Assembly (NCBI GenBank): GCA_965112735.1
Contig: OZ218961.1
Span: 2,542,001-2,606,000 of the forward strand
DNA: 64,000 bases
Direction of reading: 5' to 3'
DNA from: Phaeosaccion multiseriatum
Lineage: Eukaryota > Ochrophyta, other classes
The notes under the pieces were generated by a model, which was given only the letters and a program-made list of their open reading frames with translations, was not told the DNA's origin and did no database searches. Of this stretch, positions 22,121 to 32,006 are shown piece by piece; the first letter of the stretch is position 1; every line of letters starts with the position of its first letter. The position numbers were made by a program, and so were the translations under genes.

Positions 22121-24702
22121 AGACAGGACTGAGGATGAATCCCATGAGGGAGTTGGAGGATGAGGATGGGCCCGAGGCCGAGCCCGACAGGCACTTGGCG
22201 GTGTGCGTTGGGAAGGGAAGGAAAGCGTCAGGTCTGGACGGCAGGGCATCAACAGTTGGTGATACAGCAGCAGCAGCAGCAGCAGCAGCAGGAGCAAGCA
22301 CATGGCCCGGTCCTCCCACCAGCAGAGAGTCGGTCTGCATAGCAGCAGCAGCGGCAGAGCTTCTGCACCAGTCACCGAGTGTGCACCACAGAAGATGATG
22401 AAGAGGGTCTGGACTCGAGAGGCGACGGATTGAGGTTTGCTGTTGTCCGTTCCAGCAGGGAAGGGAGCGTAGGGCTTGCTCCCGTAGCTCAGCGCCACAA
22501 CAAGAGCTCTTTTCCGATACGCTGGGCGGTTGGTAGTACGCAGCCTCGTCGCCACTTGCAGAGGGTTGGTCAGAGTCCAGAAGCTCCAGAAGCTCTAGAA
22601 GCTCTGCCGGGTTGGAGAGATGCGAGAAGCAAGCGAAGGGAGGGATGAAAAGAATGTGCCAGAGGCATGCGCGCATCAACAGGGAGGACAAGCCGAGATA
22701 CACCAGGGCTAAAGAAACCCCCCCCCTCCGTGATGGCGGTGGGCGGAGGAGGAGGAGGCATCCACGGGAGGGAAGCGTAAGAAGCGAGGAGCGAGGAAGC
22801 CGCGCACGCGCACCACCTCTCGCCCTATACCATCACAGGGAGCCCAAGGGGAGGAGCTGCCCAAGGGGAGGAGCTGCCCAAGGAGCGGAGCTGCCCAGCT
22901 GCACGCGAGCTGCGAAGGAGAGGAAGGCGCTCTATGTAGGGGATAGAGGTGCAGCTACCCAAGCGATTCCGCAGGTATACCATGAAGTGCTGTGGTGACT
23001 GACATGAGATGAAAGACGAGGGTGTGGGCGGCCTCGAACAAAGGCGGCGCTGAGCCGCCGAGGCTTGAACGTGGGAGGGACGGAAGGGAAGCAGGGCCGA
23101 ACGACTTGAGAGCCCCAAGGAGAGCACTCACTTTCATTTCACTGGATGAAGATGAAGAGGGCAAAGGAATGAAGAAGAGGTACCTACCTACCTATCTGCC
23201 GGTATGACCCAACAAGGTCAAGCTACAATCCAATCCCTCAGCCAGACTCGCTGGCCTTTACCACCAGCGCAGCGATATATAACATCAATAGTATATATAA
23301 TATTAAAAAAAAAAAAAAAAAAAAAAAAACATACACACACATATATTTACATATAATATATATAATATATATATATATATATATAATTATCATATAATGG
23401 ATATACCACTCTCTCATGGATCAAGAGCGTATGGGAGCAATGGTCACGGCACAAACAGTAGGCCAAACGAAGAGAAACATGGAGTTGAGGTGCGATCTTG
23501 TGGCCGCGTCTGTGCCACAGAATCGAACAGAAGGAAACTCCAGCGGCGGCGGCGGCGGCGGAGGTCGAAAAGGGAAGAGGAAGAACGCGTGGGGGAGGAA
23601 GTGGCAAGAGAAAGAGAAGATGATGAAGAGAATCAGAACCGAAGGAAGAAAGAGCAGTCAGCGCCTTGGAGCAGTGCTGCGGCAGTGTAGCAGTAGATGG
23701 TTCTAGACGGCTCGGGGGGCTGGCGCGAAATAGAGTCAACAGAAATCTATCTGATATTGCTTGCAGTGAGGACACTTTCGCATGCTCCCTTCCGCAGATC
23801 CGAACGTGTCTTTGTTGGTGGCTGTGGAATGAATCAAGACGCACTGCTCAGTCTGCAGGTTCAGAACGAGGCATGGTAGATGGTAGATGCTGCTTGTTGG
23901 TCTGAACGGCGAGTGTGGGGGCTAAATTCGGCTCCCCACCCGCGAGGACCGAGCAAGCACAGAAGCTTCCATATCGACTCCAATAAGGTGTTCGATATCG
24001 ATATGATGATAAGGTCACATACTGAGTACGCTGAAAACTGAGAACTGCAAACTGCGAAGGTCGAGGACACTTTGAACAGCTCGCTCTCTCCAGGCACTCT
24101 GGACTGCTTCCTCTCTCGCCCTGCAACTCCTTCACGCACGCTTCGACCTTCTCACTCTTCTCAAAGGCCCCAAAGGATTAACTATGGCGCACCGAACAGT
24201 TATACACTGTCAAGAAGAAGAAGTCATCAATCTCTCTCTGTCCACAGCACGGGAGTGTCGAGGAGCGAGGAGCAGGTGGACGACGAAGGACTGGTGGGGA
24301 GACGACACTGGTTGTGGACAAGTGCTGGCCACAAAAAGGCACATCACTGCCTCGTCGAAACGAAGAAACGGTAAGTCTCTTTGTTTGTCTAGTGCTGCAT
24401 TCAAGGTCCTTAGCTCTCACGATGGTAATTCCCCAACCCTCAAGCTGTCCAAGCCACTACTCTATCCGGGGAATCGTTTAGGCGTTGGTTGGTTCCCTCT
24501 GTCCCCACTTCCGAGCTTATCATCAGGTATAGCACCATCCGCCTGCCCTCCCCCTCCTCCTCTCCATCCAACCCACATGCTTTCGACGGTGACCGTAGGC
24601 CTTCCTCCATCCAACCCTATCACCGACTCATCCAAAGAGCACAAAATATCCCTAGTGCTACGTACGTACATATATACTCTGCTGGCTGCTGCGCAAACAA
24701 CT
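22121..24702. other. Intergenic region between convergent genes, no gene recognised
   Basis: 2.6 kb. Contents seen: one copy of the recurring motif in CAG context (22250-22272); three tandem copies of a GGAGCTGCCCAAGGGGA unit (22850-22895); a 25-base poly-A followed by AT-rich microsatellite (23300-23400); a GTGTTCGATATCGATA segment at 23988 resembling the dispersed repeat at 40169 and 61487. No tRNA, rRNA or credible coding region was found. Confidence 0.6.
22250..22272 (+). repeat. Recurring motif copy, intergenic
   Basis: CAACAGTTGGTGATACAGCA, exact core followed by (GCA)n. Confidence 0.88.
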
Positions 24703-25339
24703 TCAAAGGTTTGGTGCCCCGGCGCCCTTGTCGCCCCACTGTGACTCATTGTTCTTGCGGCTCTGCTGGCGGGTCATCCTAGCAGTGCGCTGCGCCTCCT
24801 TCTTCTTCCTCTTCTTCTTCTCCTGGTTAGTCTCAAAGTGCGACCGCCACCTCAAATCCATCATGTGGCCGCTGCGGTTCACATCTCTCTTGAATCGCAT
24901 CAGGGCGGACTCGAGCGGCTCGCCCTCCCCTACCGTCACCTCAACGTCCGCTGCCATCTTCAAGCCAGTTCCTGCTGGGGGGGGGGGGGGTAGAGCAGGG
25001 GGAGCAGCAGCAGCACGACCAGCACATGTGAGTAATAGCCTCTCCACTTTCCCTCCCAGGAACAAACTTGCACACTTCATGACACCACACACACAGCACA
25101 TACAAAAGGGGAAATACAGGTCTCATCCAATGCTCCGCCGCGGATGCATTCCTGCGTCTATGCACCCATCAAGCCGCTCTGTACTCGGTACACAATCGTC
25201 CATGCCTCCTCTAACCTGTTGCTGTTCCGCGCGGTGCGGCCGAGGCAGAGGGGGTGGTCGCCACCGAAAAAGCCCCAGGAGTCACGAATGCGTGGGCGAC
25301 ACCCAGGCAGAGCACTCCCATCGTGGCGATAACCTTCAT
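24703..25339 (-). CDS. RPS21: Plastid ribosomal protein bS21
   Basis: Exons 25339-25216 and 24974-24703 (TGA) join in phase 1, giving 131 residues. The first exon encodes [20 protein letters not shown], a signal peptide whose cleavage site is followed by Phe ([11 protein letters not shown]), the ASAFAP-type signal for import into a secondary red plastid. The mature part [20 protein letters not shown], then [18 protein letters not shown] and a Lys/Arg-rich tail is the bS21 pattern (V.V..nE....ALRRFKR....G....R.R..YEKP..KRKR). bS21 is a small-subunit protein near the anti-Shine-Dalgarno region of bacterial-type ribosomes. The intron acceptor is a tandem CAGCAG, so inclusion of one extra codon (Ala) is optional. 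The intron is poly-C at its end. Confidence 0.88.
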
Positions 25340-25660
25340 CGTTGCACTCAGAGGAGAAAGGTGGCAGGCGACAGGAAGGGGAAAGGAAAGCAACGTCTGA
25401 CGATGATTGACGGGAGCCGAGACGATTCATTTCAGTTTCAGCTTCTGATCATCTCCGAGCATATGGGTATGAGCAGTTGGATAAACCCGTCTAGTGACTC
25501 TCCCTCTTGCCCCAATCGCGTGCTGCTTGGGATCACGGGAGCGCAGCAATAGCCTTTGGAGCTCTGCGGTAGCCAGTAGGGCCAGGGAAGGGGTGCTGGA
25601 GGGAAGGGAGGTGGGAGAAGTACATCACAATAAAGAAGAGAGGGTGGGAGAGAGGGTGCC
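25340..25660. promoter_or_regulatory. Divergent intergenic region between bS21 and IFT70
   Basis: 321 bp between two start codons pointing apart; it must carry both promoters. No specific element is recognised. The last 40 bp before the IFT70 ATG is purine-rich (AAGAAGAGAGGGTGGGAGAG). Confidence 0.4.
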
Positions 25661-28600
25661 ATGGCTGCAGCTCAGCGCGCTCTGCCTGAGGGCCAATACA
25701 CATCGGTGGTGTATACCAGCATCAAAGAGGGAAACTATGCCGACGCCATTCAGATCCTGAGCTTGGAGCTGCAGGTGCGTGAGGCGCGGGGGCGGTGCAC
25801 TTCCTTTTTTTGTCTCCGTGATGTGCTCTTCTGCTGCTTTGGGCCGAGGGCAGATGAGAGGGAGGGCGGTGTCTGAGGGAGGTGTCACGTACGTTTACTT
25901 TCTTAGGAGAGGCGTGCACCTCGGTCGAAGAGAAGGGGCTGCAATCACCACCGTTTCATGGGTGGGTTTTCTTCTTCCCTCCCCGCCGTGCCTCTTTGGT
26001 CGGTCTCTGCATAACCATCTCTCTCCCTGCCTGCCTCCCTCCCTCCATCATATTCAACCCAATCCAAACATCATCCCCATCACCACCACTACCACCACTA
26101 CCACCACCACCACCACTACCACCACCACCACCACCACATCACCACCACCACTACAACACCCGTAGAACTTCCCCCGCAGCCGCGCCGCGCTCTCCCTCCT
26201 GGGCTACTGCTACTACCAGCTGCAAGACTACAAGAGCTCAGCCGTCATGTATGAGCAACTCGTCAAGGTGTTCCCTACCGTTACAGAATACCAAGTGTAC
26301 CTGGCGCAGGCTCTGTACAAGGCGGCCATGTATCCAGAGGCAACAAGGGCGTGTGTAAGGTATGCGCGTGTCTGTGGGTGCGATATACATGCTGCTATCT
26401 GTTAATCAACCAACCAACCACCTCTCTGTGTCTGTCTCTCTCTCTTTCTAACCCACCAATCAATCAACCAACCAATCCCACCTGTCTGTCTCTCTCCCTC
26501 TTTCCTTCCCTCCCCCCCTCCCTCCTTCCTTCCCTCCCTCCCTCCCTCCCTCCATCCATCCATCCATCCATCCATCCCTCCCTCTGTCCCTCCCTCCCTC
26601 CCTCCCTCCTTCCCCCCACCCCCACTTCCTCCTCTCCCCTCCCCTTCCCTCTCCTTCACTGCAGACTGGACTCCCCTCAGTACACTCAGCGCATGACCAT
26701 GCTGCAGAGCGCAATCAAGTACGAACAGGTACAGTACAATATAGTGCAGTGTAGTGCAGTGCAGGGCAGTACAGTACAGCAAAGCAAAGCACCACACTGC
26801 TACCTCACAGCTAGCTGGTACCGTATTGTTGTATTTGACCTTTCTTTAGTCTTCTATCACCAGAAACAAACCCACTGCCAACCAATCCCTTCAAGCTTTT
26901 ATGCTTCGGCTTTCTCCGTCATTCAGAACCGCACCGCCACCTTACTCCAGCGTAAGAATTGGGCTTCTATAATTGATTGATTGGTTGATTGATTCATTGA
27001 CTTACATGCATTTATACACCATCACCTGAAAACCCAACTGCCGCTGCCCTTGTACATCACGATATACATCACGACGTACATCACGATATATCAGGATGAG
27101 CTTCCTGCCTGCAAGACGCTCTTGGACCAATGCATTGCCGACGATCCCGACGTGCTTATCAACAACGCGGCCATCTCCTTCAAGGAGGGCAACTACGAAG
27201 AGGCCAGAGAAAAGTATCAGGACGCTATGAACACGCTTGGGTATCAGGTGAGGACGGGGAGGGAGACCCACTCACCCACCCCACTTCCATCCACTTCCAT
27301 CCACTGCCATCCACTGCCATCCACTGCCATCCACCCACTCACTCACACACCCACTCACGCACCTACCTACCCATGTCTTGCCTATTGTGTCCGGCTCCAC
27401 AGGCGGATTTGACATACAACATCGCGTTATGCCACTTCAAGCAGCAGCAGAACAGCCTAGCGCTCAAGCAGATTGCAGAGATCATTGAGAGAGGCGTGAG
27501 AGAGCATCCCGAGCTATCGGTGGGCAGGTGAGTAGGGAAGAGGGGGAGGGCAATTCTTCCCCGCTCTCGATGATCGTTCCTTGGTTCCATCCTTCCTTCC
27601 TTCCTTCCTTCCTTCCTTCCCACCCTCCCTCCCTCCCTCCCTCCCTCCCTCCTTCCTTGCTTCCTTCCTTCCTTCCTTCCTTCCTTCCTTCCTTCCTTCC
27701 TTGCTTGCTTCTTTCCCTGTCTTACCATCCATTACCATCCACCACCCTTTGCAGCAATACGGACGGGATTGAGGTGCGCAGTGTGGGAAACTCGCCCATT
27801 CTACAGGAAACGTGTCTCATTGAGGCGTTCAATCTCAAGGCTGCTATAGGTGAGGGGGGAGAGGAAGCAGTCAGTAAGTCAGTAAGCCCCTTGGACCTTG
27901 GGGGGAGAGAGAGAGGAGAGGAAGCAGTCAGTAAGTCAGTAAGCCCCTTGGACCTTGGGGGGAAAGAGAGGAGAGGAAGTAGTCAGTAAGTCAGTAAGCC
28001 CCTTGAACCTTGGGAGGAGAGAGAGAGGAGAGGAAGTAGTCAGTAAGTCAGTAAGCCCCTTGGACCTTGGGGGGGGAGAGAGAGGAGAGGAAGCAGTCAG
28101 TAAGTCAGTAAGCCCCTTGAACCTTGGGGGGAGAGAGAGAGGAGAGGAAGCAGTCAGTAAGTCAGTAAGCCCCTTGAACCTTGGGGGGAGAGAGAGAGGA
28201 GAGGAAGGAGTCAGTAAGTCAGTAAGCCCCTTGAACCTTGGAGGGAGAGAGAGAGGAGAGGAAGCAGTCAGTAAGTCAGTAAGCCCCTTGGACCTTGGGG
28301 GGAGAGAGAGAGGAGAGGAAGTAGTCAGTAAGTCAGTAAGCCCCTTGGACCTTGGGGGGAGAGAGAGAGGAGAGGAAGTAGTCAGTAAGTCAGTAAGCCC
28401 CTTGGACCTTGGGGGGAGAGAGAGAGGAGAGGAAGGAGTCAGTAAGTCAGTAAGCCCCTTGGACCTTGGAGGGAGAGAGAGAGGAGAGGAAGCAGTCAGT
28501 AAGTCAGTAAGCCCCTTGGACCTTGGGGGGAGAGAGAGAGGAGAGGAAGGAGTCAGTAAGTCAGTAAGCCCCTTGAACCTTGGAGAGAGAGAAAGAAGAG

Positions 28601-31600
28601 GGAGGGAGCGAGGCGTGATGTGAACTTGTACAATGTATGTGCTGACGAAAAGTACACACATACACACACGCACACACACTCACACACACACAAATGCAAA
28701 CACACGAACACACAAATACAAACACACAAACACAAACGTACACACGTACACACACATACAAACACACACAAACACACACGTACACAACCATACAAACAAA
28801 CACACACACAAACACACACGTACACAACCATACAAACAAACACACACACAAACACACACGTACACAACCATACAAACAAACACACACAAACACACACGTA
28901 CACAACCATACAAACAAACACACACACAAACAAACACACACATACAAACACACACACAAACACACACGTACACAAACACACACGTACACACACATACAAA
29001 CACAAACACACACACAAACACACACGTACACACACATACAAACAAACACATGCACACCCCACACCACCTCATCGCAGAGTTTGTAGAGAAGAACAAGGAT
29101 GCCGCAACGGAGGCTCTGAGCGACATGCCCCCCCGGGGAGAGGAGGAGCTCGACCCAGTGACACTGCACAATCAGGCCCTGCTCAACATGGAGGTTAGTG
29201 TCGACAATTCGTCGTTTTGTAACTGTCAACTCTTATTGTAACTGTGTACTCACCAACTGTTTTTCTCTGACGCGCCTCTCCGCCACACCCCCAAACCCCT
29301 TTTCCACACACACACACACACACACACGCACACACACACACAAACATCAAATTAAAAACAACAGGAAAAGCCGACGGACGGTTTCCGTAAGCTCAACTTC
29401 CTCCTCAGCAACCCCCCATTCCCTCCGGAGACGTTCGGAAACCTCCTCCTCCTCCACTGCAAGTACGAGTACTACGATCTCGCCGCAGATATACTCGCGG
29501 AAAACGCCCATCTCACATTCAAGTTCCTGACCACGGAACTCTATGAGTACTTGGATGCGGCCATCATGGTGCAAACGAGGTGAGTAGTAAGTCAATGGAT
29601 AGGTGGGTGAGTAGTAAGTCAATGGATAGGTGGGTGGGTGGGTGGGAGTCTCGTGTGCTTGCTTTACTTGCTTTGCGTGGTGCCTCCCAAACTACATGAT
29701 ATTAAGGCGTCTATTTCCTTCTCTCTCCCTCTTCCCCTCTCCCTCTCCCTATTCCACTCCCACTCCCTCTTCCTCTTCCTCTGCCTCTCCTTCTCTCTCT
29801 CCCTCTCTCTCCCTCTCTCCCTCTCTCCCTTTCTCTTTCTCTCTCTCTCTCCCTCTCTCTCCCTCTCTCCCTCTCTCCCTTTCCCTCTCTCTTTCTCTCT
29901 CTCTCTTTCTCTCTCCCTCTCTCTCTCCCTCTCTCTCTCTTTCTCTGTCCCTCTCTCGTGCTCTCGCTCTGTCCCTCTCCCTCTCCTTCCCTCTCTCTCT
30001 TGCTCTCTTTCTCTCCAGTCCCGAGGAGGCGTATCGCAAATACGACGAGCTCACTGCGAAACACATTGAGGGCCTGAGGAAACTCACCAAGCAGATCCAG
30101 GACGCACGGCTGGCCAGGGACAACGACGCCATCAAAACCTGCCTGAAGGTCAGGAGAGGATGGAGGGTAGTGTAGGGTAGTGTAGGGTAGGGTAGGGTAG
30201 GGTGGGGTAGGGGAGAAGAGGGGAGGGGAGGGGAGGGGAGGGAAGGGGAGAGGAGAGGAGAGGGGAGGAGGAGGGAAGGCACTGAAACACACAACCTCCG
30301 TTCTCCACTCCACTCCACTCCACTCAACCCCAACGCTTTAATCTCTCGTCCTTCGCCTTTCTTTCTCCTCCCCTACCGTACCTCTCCTTCTCGCCCCCCC
30401 CCAAGCGCTCCCTCCGCTGACTACTTTCAATCAACTGATTGATTGCTTCTTACTTCTAACTGACTGACGTACTGATTGACTGTGTGATTGACTTACTGGA
30501 CTGACTATGTCATTGACTTACTGTGTCATTGACGTACTGTGCAGGAATACGATGAGGCTTTGGAACGTTACATCCCCGTGCTCATGGCCATGGCTCGCAT
30601 CTACTGGGAACGGTACGTGGGGACTGGGGTAGCAGGGGGGGGGGGGAGGAGGGGGGGGACTGCAGAGAGAGGAGAGGGAGGGAGAGGGGACGAGAGGGGG
30701 ACGATACAGAGAGAGAGAGAGAGAAGAGACAGACACACGCACACACAGAGATAGAAAGAGAAGGAGAGGCGGCAGAGAGGGAGGGAGGGAGGGAGGGAGG
30801 GGGAGGTAGAGAGAGGAAGAAAGAGACAGAGAGAGAGAAGAGACAGACGCACGCACACACATAGAAAGAGAAGGAGAGGCGGTAGAGAGAGAGGGAGGGA
30901 GGGAGGGAGGGAGGGAGGGAGGGGGGGGGGAATAGAGAGAGGAAGAAAGAGACAGAGAGAGAGCGAGCGAATGAGAGGGAAGAGACAGGGAGGGGTGCAA
31001 CGGGAAGAAGAGACAGAGAGAGGGGCGCAAAGGGCGGGAGAAGAAGACGAAGATCTTGAACATTTGCCGCCGATTGTTCACGCCCCAATCTTGTATGTCT
31101 GTACTGTGCTCTCTCCTCTCGGAATCCTCTCCATCCTATCCACTGCCATCCCCTCCCCTCCTCCCCTCCATCCATCCACTGCCATCTTCTCCCCTCCTCA
31201 CCTGCCATTGCAGAGAGAACTACCCCATTGTAGAAAAGCTGTTTCGACAGAGCGCGGAGTTCTGTTCGGAGCACGACACGTGGAAGCTCAACGTTGCACA
31301 CGTCTTCTTCATGCAGGTTGGTTGGTTTGGTCCTTTGGTTGGTTGGATGGTTGGATGATTGGTTGGTTGGTTGTTTGGTTGGTTGGTTGGTTGGTTGGTT
31401 GGTTGGTTGGTTGGTTGGTTGGTTGGTTGGTTGGTTGGTTGGTTAGTAGGTAGGTCGGTTGGTTGGTTGGTTGGTTGGTTGGTTGGTTGGTTGGTTGGTT
31501 GGTTGGTTGGTTGGTTGGTTAGTAGGTAGGTCGGTTGGTTGGTTGGTAGGTTGTTTGGTCGGTTGATTGGTTGGTTGGGAAAGCTCTCTCTTCCTTCCTT

Positions 31601-31841
31601 CTCGCTCTCTTTCACCATCTCCTCTGTCTCTCTCTCTCTTTCTCCTCACATCTCGCTCTCCCTCGCTGTGCCCCCTTCACCTTCCTGACCGCCGCCCCAA
31701 CGATCTGAGACTCATTCGCTCTACAATCTACTTCCACAGCTCAGCATACAACCTTCTGATCCTCTGCCGCATCCTCACCCTCACCCTCACCCTCACCCTC
31801 ACCGTCATCATCACCCTCACCCTCACCCTCACCCTCACACT

Positions 31842-31916
<75 letters not shown>

Positions 31917-31926
31917 CCTTACCCTT

Positions 31927-32006
<80 letters not shown>

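Noticed and set aside
27955-28679. Overlapping sense and antisense ORFs of 222 and 247 codons
   Set aside because: Minisatellite in an intron; peptide is a repeat with no domain.
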